Assembly: GCA_903834925.1 (NCBI GenBank)
Contig: CAILLA010000136.1
Location: 1 to 64,000, forward strand
Length of the DNA stretch: 64,000 nt
Source of the DNA: an uncultured Schlesneria sp.
GTDB lineage: Bacteria > Planctomycetota > Planctomycetia > Planctomycetales > Planctomycetaceae
Direction of reading: 5' to 3'
A program made the translations under genes and the position numbers. Below, piece by piece: positions 45,908 through 55,237 of this stretch (position 1 is its first letter; each line of letters begins with the position of its first letter). The notes beneath the pieces were generated by a model. The model did not search any database. It was not told the origin of the DNA and worked only from the letters and a program-made list of their open reading frames with translations.

Positions 45908-48900
45908 TTACTTCCCTTCGGCTTTCGTTGGTGTTTCCACGGTAATCGCCATCACGATTGGGGATGACTCGGTATCGTTTCCTTTCACCAATTCAATCGT
46001 CTCGATCTTTTCTGTTCGCTTAGGGATGATCGAGAAATACCGAATCTGCTGGCCTCGAAGTCGATAAGCAAACTTACTCTGAGGGACGTCGACTCGACTG
46101 ATGTAATCGGCGAAGTGCTCACCATTGATCAGTTCATGCACCTCGGTTTTGCCGTCCGCGTATTTCAATTGGACATTAATGGCAACCGTACCCTTCTTAC
46201 TCGCTGGCCAGCCCCAGCCACTGATTCCTCCAAGCATGTGGATCGCTGTGGCGGGTGAATTGCAGGTGAGTGAAACACTCTTCGGCATGCGAGGTGGTTT
46301 GTCACCGTTGCTTCCATTCAACATGATCGCATTGGCGATCCGGTCACCTGATGGGTCAACGAGGACGAAAGGAATTCCTTCGAAAATCTTTGGGGACCAG
46401 TCAGGGAAAATCAGTTTCTGTTCGTCATGCTGTCCGTCATGGAACATTTCCTTTGTACTGACAACTGTTGCGACCTTATTGATTGGAATCGGCAGGTATT
46501 TGCCTCGCTGAGTCAGGAATTCCAACAGATTGGCAATTTCTTCCGGTTTGACCTGTTTTTCAAAACCTTCAGGCATCAGCGACTTGGTGGAAGCAACCAG
46601 TTCATCGATATCGTCACGCTGGATGGCATGCTTCTTCCCTTCGGCATCAAAAATTTCGACGGCCGTTTTCGATTCGGAGGCAAGCAAACCATTCATCACG
46701 CGGCCATCGGTGAGCACAACCGAGTAAACCCGGAAATTCCCTTCGACACTTCGGCTTGGGTCAATGATGTGAGTCAACAGTTCCTTCTTGGGATGAACGG
46801 CCATCCCTGTCAGGTCAGGTCCAATCTTTGTCCCTTCACCGCTGTGAGTATGGCATTTTGTGCATTGCTTTTTGAACACTTCCTTGCCTGCGACGGCATC
46901 GGCTGTCAGTTCGGTGAGCGGCATCAGTTCGTCCAGAACCTTCTGGCGATCAGGATTGGGCAGCCCACCACCTCGCGACATGATTTTCTTCGCACGATCA
47001 GCGAGTCTCTTTGTTGGATGAGCCGTCAAGCTTTGCTTTTGATCGAGTGACAATTCGCCAGATTGAATCACCCCTTGATCGAGTCCGTCGAGCAACGCTT
47101 CGCTCCAGTCTGCTCGACTGAGCAGCGCTCTGATTGCAGAAGGCCGAACGGATGGTGTCAGTGATCCCAGCGATGCAACGAGAGTCGAACCGATTTCCGG
47201 TGCTTCGCTGGTTCCAAGCGCTTCGATCAGTCCCTTACTCAGGTCTGGCGATGTGCGTGGCGTGATGATCGACAGAATATCCTTAGCGACGGCGGGGTCG
47301 AGCCGTCGGAAATTGACCAGCTGAAGTGCTGCCTCGCGGCGTGCTACTTCGGTTTCTTTATCATTCTGAGCAATGGTCAGGAACGATCCAGCAATTTCGG
47401 CTCCGTATTGTTCCATCTTCTTGCTTCCAGCCCGTGTGGCAAAGGTCGCCATCGGACCCCGGGTGGCTGGAGGCAGTTTCTTTAACAAGTCAACCAGCGC
47501 GTTTTCCGTGGCATCGTCGAAGGTTGTGGCTTTACCTTTTGGCCAGCCCTTTGCCAATCCTGTAATGATTGCCGAGTTCACTCGACCGATTTTTTCGGCG
47601 ATATCCGCGTCGTCATTTGACGTACCAAGCAGCGGCAACAGCGAACCGATCGAATCGACCGGGGCACCACGTCCGTAGTGTTCGGCCACAATGGCGATCA
47701 AATCCGTAGGTGGGCTTGCCAGTTTTCCACCTGTGTGTCGAACGACCGATTTCAGGAAATGCAAATCATGCCGAGCGGCGGCAGCGACGATTGCGTCGCG
47801 TAACCACCGATCTTCCAGGTTTCCGGGATTATACATCGCCAGGCGAACCTCTTCACCCGCTTCGGCAGAAGCAGGCAATTCCGCCAATGTCAGCAGGGCG
47901 GCAAGCCGGACCTGCGGATTCTTATCGCGTAGGACACCACTCTGCTGAATCGGTGCAATGATCTCGTCATTACGCGGAAGGACCAACAGAGCATTGCGGC
48001 GAACACCTGCTGAGGGATGATTCAATGCGCGAAGGACAACTTTCATCGCGTCACGGTTCTTCCCATCGAGTACACCTCGACCATGCAGTGTCCACAGCGC
48101 GTGATTGATATCCGTCGCCAGTCCGATCTCGTCCAGCGATTGCTCTTTCACCATGTCGATCAGTGCCTGAACGACATCTGTGCTACGATTTTCCAGCATC
48201 AACCGCTGAGCATGTCGGCGCCAGAAGAAATTCGGCGAATGCAGGGCAGCCAGCAATTGTTCGGCACTGGCTCTGGACAAATCCAGGGATTTATCCGCCA
48301 TCATCGCCCCATCGTCAGACGGCTTTGAAGCGAGGTCTTTTTTCGGTGCGGCTGGATCACCGGACCCGGTATAGACAATCCGATAAATTCGACCATGCTT
48401 CTTATCGCGTAGATTCGATTCGTAGGCCATCCCTTTGCCTGTCTTGAAACCAGCCGGAGTCGGATTATGTTGAATGATGAAGTTGTACCAGTCGATCACC
48501 CACATGTTTCCATCGGGACCAACTTCGGCCATAATCGGCCCTGACCATTCGTCATTGCTCGCCAACAGGTTCCACGAATTCTTAGAACGGAAGCCGGCTC
48601 CGTCTTCCCGGATTACGAACGTGGCGACAAGATGCCCCGTTGCCTCGGTTACGAAGGCCGTCCGGTTCCAATATTCCTTCGGATAGTTGCGAGCCGTGTA
48701 CAGAGCGTGACCTGCCGCAGCGGTGAAGCCACCATGATGGTCAACCTGCCGGACTTTGCCTTCATCGAGTGGTTCGAATTTATTACTGTCCGCAATTCCG
48801 CCAAGAACCGACGACGACCAACCTCGTACCGCTTCATAATACCGGTTTGGGATCGGCATGAACTCGCTCGGATTTCCATTGGCCGTCGAGCCGAATACCA

Positions 48901-50428
48901 GCCCTTCTTCACTGAGACCCAATCCCCATGTGTTGTTGTTCGTCGAACGCAGGAATTCCAGATCCGTTACAACGGGATTCGGCTGACCTGACTTTCCATT
49001 CCCAACTTCAGTGCCGGTTGAAGCATTTGCTTCTTCAACCTTGAATCGAAAAAAGCCCTGTCGGAACGAGGTTACTTTACGGCCATCAGTCAGAATGGGT
49101 GACGAATTGTTGTAGCCCTGCATGGCATAATACCAGTTATCCAGGCCGTACTGAAAATTACTGACTTCGCCGTGAGTGTCACCCATCGACCAGCCGGTGA
49201 TCAGAACTTTGCGGAAGTCGGCTTTGTCGTCGCCATTGGTATCTTTCAGATAGATCGTTTCCGTTCCATCCTGAACGATGACACCGCCACGGTAAAACGT
49301 AATTGCCGTTGGAATACTCAACTTTTCTGCGAAGACCGTGAATTTGTCGGCGACCCAATCACCGTCGGTGTCTTCCAGAATTCGAATCCGGTCACGCCCC
49401 TCGCCCACTGGCTTCAGTTCGTTCGGATAGTCCAGCGTTTCGCAGATCCAGAGACGACCTCGTTCGTCCCAGTTCATCGAAATCGGCTTCCCTTCGAAAT
49501 CCTTTTCTGAAGCGAACAGTTTCACTTCGAACCCGACTGGCGTGACGAAATGTTTCATCGATTCTTCGGGTGAAGCGGGAAGCTGCATCTTGCGTTTGCC
49601 GTTTTCAACGGTTCCCCATTGTTTTCCCGGTGGATAGAAGGGGACATCGGCTTCGACGTACTCGAAGGGCTTCAAATCGGCAGAAAGCTTGGTCATCAGG
49701 GGTTTATCAGCGAACGAAGGAACGAGACTGGGATCTTGTCCGCATGCCCAGCGGATGCCTCGTTCAACCAGATTGTGAAAACCGGGATTGGAGAATGTGC
49801 GAGCGTCGTGACCCCAGGCGGTATAGAATACTCGGCCTTTTCCGTGAGTCCTGACCCATGTCCAGGGCTCTTCGGTTTCCCCTTCCGTGCGAGTCTCAAG
49901 CACCGTCCGGTTCACGGGATTGTGTTTTGTATGGACGTAGGTCTCATCCCAACTTTCGAATCCCTTAAATCCCTTCATCACGGGGTGATCAGGTTGAGTG
50001 ATCGTCGTGCGGAACGTTCCTGTTCCGTGTTTCATGAACTGAGCACCGATCAAACCAACTACGGCATCGTTGTTTCGAAAGCAAAAGCTGGCACAGTGAA
50101 GTGGAATAAATCCTTTGCCACTGGCGACGTAGTCGAGCAGCGACTTGGCCTGGTCATCGGTAATCGAATCGATGTTTGCGTAAACGACCAAACCGTCATA
50201 CCCAGCCAACGTGGTCGGGTTGAGATCCGCAGGAACATCGGAATAGACCAGTTCGATCTTCTGCTTCGCCAGCGCAGGTTGAAGCTGTTTGAATCGAACC
50301 GCCGGCTGGTGATGTCCGCCATCCCCGAGATACAGCAGTTTCAGACGACCCGATTCAGCCGCCGAGACCATTGTCGAAACCGCACACAAGAATGTCGCCG
50401 CAAGTGCCAGCGTTGTTGTCAGTCGCAT
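45908..50428 (-). CDS. ThuA / PVC-type beta-propeller / HEAT / cytochrome c protein
   Basis: 1506 residues from ATG 50428 (MRLTTTLALAATFLCAVS, a signal peptide). The track start at 50707 adds 93 non-homologous residues and is rejected. Order: ThuA-like flavodoxin fold (LKLLYLGDGGHHQPAVRF, LLDYVASGKGFIPLHCASF), PVC-type propeller with EDTDGDWVADKFTVFAEKLSIP and YLKDTNGDDKADF, HEAT repeats (about residues 720-1130), a cytochrome c domain FKKQCTKCHTHSGEGTKIGPDLTG near residue 1190 (heme motif CTKCH), and a C-terminal NPCBM-like domain (PATAIHMLGGISGWGWP). Such proteins are very common in planctomycetes and are thought to oxidise sugars or glycans in the periplasm, but no substrate is proven. No second gene belongs clearly with it; the nearest is the divergent YhcH-like gene. 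Confidence 0.88.
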   Translation of the reverse strand: MRLTTTLALAATFLCAVSTMVSAAESGRLKLLYLGDGGHHQPAVRFKQLQPALAKQKIELVYSDVPADLNPTTLAGYDGLVVYANIDSITDDQAKSLLDYVASGKGFIPLHCASFCFRNNDAVVGLIGAQFMKHGTGTFRTTITQPDHPVMKGFKGFESWDETYVHTKHNPVNRTVLETRTEGETEEPWTWVRTHGKGRVFYTAWGHDARTFSNPGFHNLVERGIRWACGQDPSLVPSFADKPLMTKLSADLKPFEYVEADVPFYPPGKQWGTVENGKRKMQLPASPEESMKHFVTPVGFEVKLFASEKDFEGKPISMNWDERGRLWICETLDYPNELKPVGEGRDRIRILEDTDGDWVADKFTVFAEKLSIPTAITFYRGGVIVQDGTETIYLKDTNGDDKADFRKVLITGWSMGDTHGEVSNFQYGLDNWYYAMQGYNNSSPILTDGRKVTSFRQGFFRFKVEEANASTGTEVGNGKSGQPNPVVTDLEFLRSTNNNTWGLGLSEEGLVFGSTANGNPSEFMPIPNRYYEAVRGWSSSVLGGIADSNKFEPLDEGKVRQVDHHGGFTAAAGHALYTARNYPKEYWNRTAFVTEATGHLVATFVIREDGAGFRSKNSWNLLASNDEWSGPIMAEVGPDGNMWVIDWYNFIIQHNPTPAGFKTGKGMAYESNLRDKKHGRIYRIVYTGSGDPAAPKKDLASKPSDDGAMMADKSLDLSRASAEQLLAALHSPNFFWRRHAQRLMLENRSTDVVQALIDMVKEQSLDEIGLATDINHALWTLHGRGVLDGKNRDAMKVVLRALNHPSAGVRRNALLVLPRNDEIIAPIQQSGVLRDKNPQVRLAALLTLAELPASAEAGEEVRLAMYNPGNLEDRWLRDAIVAAAARHDLHFLKSVVRHTGGKLASPPTDLIAIVAEHYGRGAPVDSIGSLLPLLGTSNDDADIAEKIGRVNSAIITGLAKGWPKGKATTFDDATENALVDLLKKLPPATRGPMATFATRAGSKKMEQYGAEIAGSFLTIAQNDKETEVARREAALQLVNFRRLDPAVAKDILSIITPRTSPDLSKGLIEALGTSEAPEIGSTLVASLGSLTPSVRPSAIRALLSRADWSEALLDGLDQGVIQSGELSLDQKQSLTAHPTKRLADRAKKIMSRGGGLPNPDRQKVLDELMPLTELTADAVAGKEVFKKQCTKCHTHSGEGTKIGPDLTGMAVHPKKELLTHIIDPSRSVEGNFRVYSVVLTDGRVMNGLLASESKTAVEIFDAEGKKHAIQRDDIDELVASTKSLMPEGFEKQVKPEEIANLLEFLTQRGKYLPIPINKVATVVSTKEMFHDGQHDEQKLIFPDWSPKIFEGIPFVLVDPSGDRIANAIMLNGSNGDKPPRMPKSVSLTCNSPATAIHMLGGISGWGWPASKKGTVAINVQLKYADGKTEVHELINGEHFADYISRVDVPQSKFAYRLRGQQIRYFSIIPKRTEKIETIELVKGNDTESSPIVMAITVETPTKAEGK

Positions 50429-50932
50429 TCCGAAACTTTCTGCAAGAAAATTGAGGATTTTGAGTTTGAACGAATCAATCAAAATTGGGTGGATCCCAAA
50501 TTCAACCAAAAAATGAGTGTAAAACACAACCGATCCCACGGAAACTCGAAGGATGCGGCCACAAATCGATTGAAAATGGAAGTCAGGAAATCTTGGACAT
50601 TCAAGGAATTGTAACTTTCCCGACGCCTTTCGGCGACTGTCCGAGCATTGACGGGGTGAGCCGGGATGCGTAAGCACTCGGATTCTTTTATGGAACTTGA
50701 AACGCAAATTGGGGAACGAAGGGTCCGAGGGCTTACGCCGCCCGGTTCACCTTGACTCTCGTTCTTAAGAAACAGTGCCATTGGAAAGCGGTCTCTTCCT
50801 GTGACTTAAACGACCAAAAGATGTTTGAAGCAATGGTTCATGGACCGAAATCAATCAACCAGCTAATCTCATCATGCAGAGTTGAAAAAGCTGCCAATCA
50901 AAAACTTCCATCACCGCCTGAAAGGATACGCG
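50429..50932. promoter_or_regulatory. Divergent intergenic region
   Basis: About 500 bases between the ThuA/cytochrome gene (minus) and the YhcH-like gene (plus). It contains a REP-like inverted repeat at 50655-50751 (separate entry). The rest shows no credible ORF beyond the rejected N-terminal extension of the minus-strand gene. Both promoters must lie here. Confidence 0.35.
50655..50751. repeat. Long REP-like inverted repeat
   Basis: Two 27-base arms (50655-50681 and 50725-50751) are reverse complements with four mismatches, separated by 43 bases. The left arm begins GGTGAGCCGGG and the right arm ends CCCGGTTCACC. Sequences of the type CCGAGGGCTTACGCCGCCCGG are, from memory, scattered through planctomycete genomes. 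It is either a dispersed element or a long hairpin; copy number in the genome would decide. Confidence 0.7.
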
Positions 50933-51403
50933 ATGATCGTTGATCACATTAAAAACCATGCCAAATACATGCATCTTCCCCCTCGGATCGTGCAAGCCAT
51001 CCAGTATATCGGCAGTACGGATTTCACGTTCGTCGAAAGTGGACAGTACGAACTGGACGGCAAAAAGCTCGTCAGCATGGTCCAGCGTTACAAAACAAAA
51101 CTCCCCGAGCAGGCGGTATGGGAATCTCATCGAAAGTACATCGACGTGCAATTTGTCGCCGGAGGCCACGAGCAATTCGGCCACGTCCCGCTGGCCAGCG
51201 CTCCCAAAGTCAAAACTCCTTATAACGAAGAGCGGGATGTGATCTTCTACGAACCCGGTACCGAAATCATTGATGCCCCCATGGGGACCTTTATGATCTT
51301 CTATCCTGATGATATCCACGCCCCGGCCCTGGCCATCGGGAATCCCCCAATTGCCAGTGAAGTGGTCAAAGTGGTGGTCAAAGTCGCCGTTGAAGGTCTT
51401 TAG
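50933..51403 (+). CDS. YhcH/YjgK/YiaL (DUF386) family protein
   Basis: 156 residues from ATG 50933, preceded by AAAGGATACGCG; the track start at 50882 adds 17 residues. The family pattern is complete: LDGKKLVSMVQRYKTK, WESHRKYIDVQFVAGGHEQF, ERDVIFYEPG, GTFMIFYPDDIHAPAL and VVKVVVKVAVEGL, with histidines and acidic residues in a cupin-type metal site. Related proteins (E. coli YhcH/YiaL) occur in sialic acid or sugar-acid catabolism and may be sugar isomerases or anomerases. Being divergent from the ThuA/propeller gene suggests a carbohydrate context. Confidence 0.9.
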   Translation: MIVDHIKNHAKYMHLPPRIVQAIQYIGSTDFTFVESGQYELDGKKLVSMVQRYKTKLPEQAVWESHRKYIDVQFVAGGHEQFGHVPLASAPKVKTPYNEERDVIFYEPGTEIIDAPMGTFMIFYPDDIHAPALAIGNPPIASEVVKVVVKVAVEGL

Positions 51404-51425
51404 AGGCGAGCGGAAACATTGGTGC

Positions 51426-51455
51426 CACTGCTTGACTGTCCCCGGTCAAGCAGTG
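51426..51455 (+). terminator. Hairpin after the YhcH-like gene
   Basis: CACTGCTTGAC-TGTCCCCG-GTCAAGCAGTG is a perfect 11-bp stem with an 8-base loop 22 bases after the stop, followed by CTCTTCAGAAAAGGTTTTAG. It could be a terminator for the gene or another dispersed REP-type element; there is no clean T-run. Confidence 0.5.
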
Positions 51456-51618
51456 CTCTTCAGAAAAGGTTTTAGTAATGTCACGGCATCGGAGAAGATG
51501 CCAACCAAGCGAAAATTCAGGCCTTCACCGTGTCTGACGGAAAATCGGCAACTGTCATCGCACAGCAACGTTGCTGAAACGTCTTCACTCCTCCCGCAAT
51601 TCTTCAACAATGCCCAAA

Positions 51619-52038
51619 TCACGCGGCCGGCTCACTCCACCCGTCGTCAATCGCGTAAGCCTCGACTTCAAATGGATTGTCCAGGTAAGCATTTCCGCCT
51701 CGGATTCCAATCCAGAAGCTGGCGAGCACGTATGCGGGGATAAAAAACGGGCCCCAATGTTCGTATTGCCTGACGTGAACTCGTTCGTGTCGGCGAGTTC
51801 GCAGAAGGGTTGGTTTGTCGCATCCGAGAACCACATGCCCGAATGTGATTGCCGCGATCGGGCCGCTGATCCAAAATGGTCGCTGAAGCAGTTTGGCCAG
51901 TTGACCTCCATATGCTTCGAGTACCCCATCGACGACTTGTACGCCTCCACCTGTCACAAGTGCGATGGGGACCAGCAGCAAGCCGACCAACGTGCCCGGA
52001 AATGCCCAAAGGTATAAAAGTGGTTTCCACCATTGCAT
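51619..52038 (-). CDS. Small HExxH membrane protein
   Basis: 139 residues with hydrophobic segments (LYLWAFPGTLVGLLLVPIALVTGG; WISGPIAAITFGHVVLG; FFIPAYVLASFWIGI) and a conserved-looking RRHERVHVRQYEHWG motif containing HExxH (His84, Glu85, His88). That motif suggests a zinc site and perhaps peptidase activity. I recognise the pattern from hypothetical proteins of planctomycetes and cyanobacteria, with no named function. GAGGGATTACAGAA before the ATG is a good RBS. It stands alone on the minus strand, between the YhcH-like gene and the glycan locus. Confidence 0.65.
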   Translation of the reverse strand: MQWWKPLLYLWAFPGTLVGLLLVPIALVTGGGVQVVDGVLEAYGGQLAKLLQRPFWISGPIAAITFGHVVLGCDKPTLLRTRRHERVHVRQYEHWGPFFIPAYVLASFWIGIRGGNAYLDNPFEVEAYAIDDGWSEPAA

Positions 52039-52385
52039 TTCTGTAATCCCTCACGTCTTGAAATATCGAGCCCACCCGTCTGAACTCGCATCTTAAAAGA
52101 TATACGATGAACCCGCACTAGAATCTTGTGAATATACTAGCATGTCTCCAATCTTCATTTTCAGTCTTGTCGGCTATAGCCAGAACCATGATCAGCGTCG
52201 TTCCACTCATTGACTTGTGGAGCGGGTAATCTGCCGACTATACAATTTGATCGGCACAACCGACGGACATTGATCATGCATCGACGAATTTCAAGAATTG
52301 CTGCGGTCGACCGACGGATTTGTGTTTGTGTTCGTTCCGATGTAATGTCCCTACGGTGATCTGCCCGCAAACTGCAATCGAATTC
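52039..52385. other. Intergenic region upstream of the glycan locus
   Basis: About 350 bases with no supported gene; the minus-strand ORF 52161-52541 is a shadow. TATACTAG near 52132, with TTGTGA-like sequence ahead of it, may be part of a promoter reading into the glycan locus. Nothing else stands out. Confidence 0.3.
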
Positions 52386-52496
52386 ATGCCGACATTTCAA
52401 CCATCTATTTCTGCGGCTCCTACGGTTTCGATCGTCATTCCCGCGTTCAACGATGGGCCGACGGCTGGCGGGTCGCGAGTCGATCCTCATGAGTAG
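52386..52496 (+). pseudogene. Truncated GT2 glycosyltransferase (5' end only)
   Basis: ATG at 52386 opens a 36-residue frame: after a short lead it has PTVSIVIPAFNDG, the first beta-strand and nucleotide-binding start of a GT2 enzyme, then AGGSRVDPHE and stop. A complete GT2 needs more than 200 residues, so nearly all of the gene is missing, consistent with an internal deletion. The stop overlaps the flippase start (ATGAGTAG), so translational coupling may persist even though the product is dead. Confidence 0.7.
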
Positions 52497-54000
52497 TGCT
52501 GCGAAGGGTCTCGGCACGTCCCAGTCGCCGCTGCCCCACAACTCGGGCCGTCACCTTCTCGACGGAACGCTTTGGGTTATACTCGCTGATGCGCTTTTCC
52601 CAGTCACGGCCGTAGTCACGGCGGGAGTCTTGACCCGGAAACTTTCTCCTGATGAGTACGGTCGGCTCAACCTTTCGGTGACGTTGGCAGGCTGGTCCGT
52701 AAGTATTCTATTGGCCTTATTTGGACGCGCGATGGTTCTGGTCGTTCGCCGCGCAACCGATTGGCAGGGGGCTGCCGCAACGATTTTCCGACGACAGCTG
52801 GCTGCAGCAATGGCGGTGTTCGTGGGAATGCTACTGTCGGCTGACCTGATCGCCGACGTCTGGCAGGTGTCGGGGTTGGCGACGGAGTTGCGGCTGATGG
52901 CGTTCGAGATTCCATTCGCGTCATCCTCGCTTGTGCTCCGACAAATTCTTGTTGCACGGGGGCGTTTTCGACAGCGAGCATTCGGGGGAGCTGTCCGCTG
53001 GCTGGTGCGGATGTGCCTGGTCGTGTTGGCTGTCGAACTGGGCTTCGGGGTTCGGGGAGCGATCGTGGGACTGGTCCTGACATCGGCCCTTGACCTGGGG
53101 CTGGGTTGCCTTTTCACCGCGATCCCTCTATGGGGTACCTCCCGCGTCGGCTGGAGGGAGTTCACGGCTCTGGCGATGCCGATGTTTCTGACAGCAATCA
53201 GCCTGCGAACGTTCGAGCGGATCGATTTATTCGCCCTGCAGATGCTGGGTGCCGATGCCGCACAGACGGCGCTTTATGGAGCCGCTCAGAATCTTGCCCT
53301 GACGCCCGTGTGGTTGTCCCAGTCAATGCTGTCGCTGTCGCTGTCGAGCGTAGCCCAGTTAGTGATCGCGGGAGATCTTTCGGGCGGGAGAAAACTTGCC
53401 CGTCAAACGGCGCGCAGCTCAGTGCTTCTGTTTCCGCTCGCGGCACTGATAGCAGGGAGTGCGCCGCAGGTGATTTCGCTGGTGTACGGGGCGCGGTACG
53501 TAGCCGCTTCACCGGTGTTTGCCCTGTTGATTGTTGCAGCGGTAGGTCTGGTCCAAGTCTCGGTTGCCGCAGCCCTGCTTTCCTCATTTGACCACCTTGG
53601 GTGGCAAGCCGTTCTGATTGTTCCACTAGTTCCTCTGGCCATTGTGGTGCATGCAATGGCGATTCCACATCTGGGCGCAATGGGTGCAGCGCTCACCACG
53701 CTCGGCCTGACGTGGTCGTGCGTTCTTGTTTCTGGATGCACGCTTTATGGCCTGACGGGTGTGTCAGTTCCGGTGGCAACGCTGCTGCGTTCAGTAGTAT
53801 TGTCGGTGGGAGGTTATTTTCTGGCACAACACTTACCACCGAGCGGTGCGTGGATCTTGTTGCAGTTGCCTGCCTTGGCCGTGTTCTCAGCCGTCATCTT
53901 GATCGTCCTGGGAGAATTTCACAGCGATGGTCTGACGGTCTCTTCTGTTTTGAACATTGCAGGCATCCTTTTTAAGAGAAAACCCAAGAATTTGCGATGA
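52489..54000 (+). CDS. Polysaccharide flippase (Wzx/MATE-like)
   Basis: 503 residues from ATG 52489, which overlaps the truncated GT2 stop; the track start at 52453 runs through that remnant. About twelve to fourteen membrane helices (LWVILADALFPVTAVVTAGVL, WSVSILLALFGRAMVLVV) and the typical LSPDEYGRLNLSVTLAGW after the first helix place it among polysaccharide export flippases that turn over lipid-linked repeat units. Inference from the neighbourhood: it moves a sulfated, methylated glycan precursor. The DNA is visibly G-richer than the neighbouring cytochrome genes, which may reflect horizontal origin, though I have not counted it. Confidence 0.85.
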   Translation: MSSAAKGLGTSQSPLPHNSGRHLLDGTLWVILADALFPVTAVVTAGVLTRKLSPDEYGRLNLSVTLAGWSVSILLALFGRAMVLVVRRATDWQGAAATIFRRQLAAAMAVFVGMLLSADLIADVWQVSGLATELRLMAFEIPFASSSLVLRQILVARGRFRQRAFGGAVRWLVRMCLVVLAVELGFGVRGAIVGLVLTSALDLGLGCLFTAIPLWGTSRVGWREFTALAMPMFLTAISLRTFERIDLFALQMLGADAAQTALYGAAQNLALTPVWLSQSMLSLSLSSVAQLVIAGDLSGGRKLARQTARSSVLLFPLAALIAGSAPQVISLVYGARYVAASPVFALLIVAAVGLVQVSVAAALLSSFDHLGWQAVLIVPLVPLAIVVHAMAIPHLGAMGAALTTLGLTWSCVLVSGCTLYGLTGVSVPVATLLRSVVLSVGGYFLAQHLPPSGAWILLQLPALAVFSAVILIVLGEFHSDGLTVSSVLNIAGILFKRKPKNLR

Positions 54001-54367
54001 CCGCCAGGGATCGACAACAGTCCAACCGCCTGTGACGGCGGAACGAGCGGGTGCGGTCCGTAGATGATGAGTACCCACAACGACGGTTTCACTCATTTGC
54101 GTTAATTAACGTCCGTACCGGTCGCTGGTCCAAGATCTGATCGGAGTGCAGAAATCGTTCGTCCATCCGCAGCGGCTTATCAATTCAGTTGATTCTACTC
54201 GTCAAACAACCTTTACGGATGAACTTATGGGAATTATTAGCTTGTATGCCATCAAACAGTGAAGTACGATCCTTCGAATTCAGCCTCGGTTGGCCAGCAA
54301 TGTGCGGTCGATTGTCGTTAATTGGCTTTATGCCTCCCTCCCAGCTGTCGGGCGATAATCGGTAAAT
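54001..54367. other. Intergenic region in the glycan locus
   Basis: About 370 bases without a supported gene. The perfect 12-base palindrome CGTTAATTAACG (54100-54111) could be a protein-binding site, and a related CGTTAATTGGC occurs about 200 bases further on. The methyltransferase promoter may lie here, which would make the locus at least two transcripts. Confidence 0.3.
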
Positions 54368-55237
54368 ATGAAATCCTGTACACGATCCAATTCAGTTGCT
54401 GAGAACCTGAACCTTTGGAATCAGGAACATGCCTGGCTTGAGCACGGCGACGAGTGGAAGGGTCAAGCCGATTCATGTGGCGTACCCTATCCCGAGTGGA
54501 AAGCCTCGGTAGTTGACCGGTTGATCACCCCATACGCCAAGCCCGGATCAACGATCCTTGAACTCGCGCCAGGGCACGGCCGATGGACTGAGGCATTATC
54601 TAGCCTGGCAGGTCGGTTAATTCTTGTGGATCTGAGTCCTGGCTGTATCGAGGAATGCCGGCGTCGGTTCGAGGGGCGAGACCGCCTGGAAACCTATGTC
54701 AATGATGGAAGAAGTCTACCTCCGGGGCTAGATTGTCAGGTCGATCTTGTCTGGTCGTTCGATTCGCTTGTTCACGTTGCCCCAAGAGAAATCCAGAACT
54801 ATTTATTTGAGATTCATCGAGTGCTTAAGCCAGGTGGTTTTGCCGTGATCCATCATGCAAACCGGAGGCACTGGACGCTTCCCCTGGCTCCGCTACGGAG
54901 CCTCGGCCCGACGTGGGCTTTACTTTACCGATACCTTTCGATGGGGACTGAAGAGAGCGCCGACGGCTGGCGTTCAGCCGTATCCGTGAAGCTATTCCGT
55001 ACGATGGCTACCCGCGCCGGCTTGAGCGTGTTGGAAAACCTCTCGCGATGGGGAGATGGCAACCGCTACGGAGTACCAAGGCACAACGACCGGGTTACCA
55101 TCCTCGTCAAAGCTCCGGAAGATCATGCCAATGGTCAGCTCCTTCCGCACGAACGAAACTCGCAAGCTTCCGAACCCAACACCCCAGGGTCCCCATCGAT
55201 TTTCGATCGCAGTCAGAAAAACGAGGCCCCAGGATGA
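54368..55237 (+). CDS. Class I SAM-dependent methyltransferase
   Basis: 289 residues. Motif I is ILELAPGHGRWTEAL, the acidic end of strand 2 is LILVDLSPGCIEEC, motif II is VDLVWSFDSLVHVAPREI, and the segment RVLKPGGFAVIHHAN completes the fold. The first 50 residues (ENLNLWNQEHAWLEHGDEW) resemble methyltransferases found with sulfotransferases in surface-glycan loci. The last 50 residues are polar and probably disordered. The stop overlaps the next start (ATGA). The acceptor, probably a sugar hydroxyl, is not determined by sequence. Confidence 0.85.
   Translation: MKSCTRSNSVAENLNLWNQEHAWLEHGDEWKGQADSCGVPYPEWKASVVDRLITPYAKPGSTILELAPGHGRWTEALSSLAGRLILVDLSPGCIEECRRRFEGRDRLETYVNDGRSLPPGLDCQVDLVWSFDSLVHVAPREIQNYLFEIHRVLKPGGFAVIHHANRRHWTLPLAPLRSLGPTWALLYRYLSMGTEESADGWRSAVSVKLFRTMATRAGLSVLENLSRWGDGNRYGVPRHNDRVTILVKAPEDHANGQLLPHERNSQASEPNTPGSPSIFDRSQKNEAPG

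Noticed and set aside
49619-50614. 331-residue plus-strand ORF antisense to the ThuA/cytochrome gene
   Set aside because: The minus-strand frame is a recognisable multi-domain protein; the antisense frame has no domain pattern.
50429-50707. N-terminal extension of the ThuA/cytochrome protein in the ORF track
   Set aside because: The extra 93 residues precede a clear signal peptide at ATG 50428 and include the REP-like element, so they are not part of the protein.
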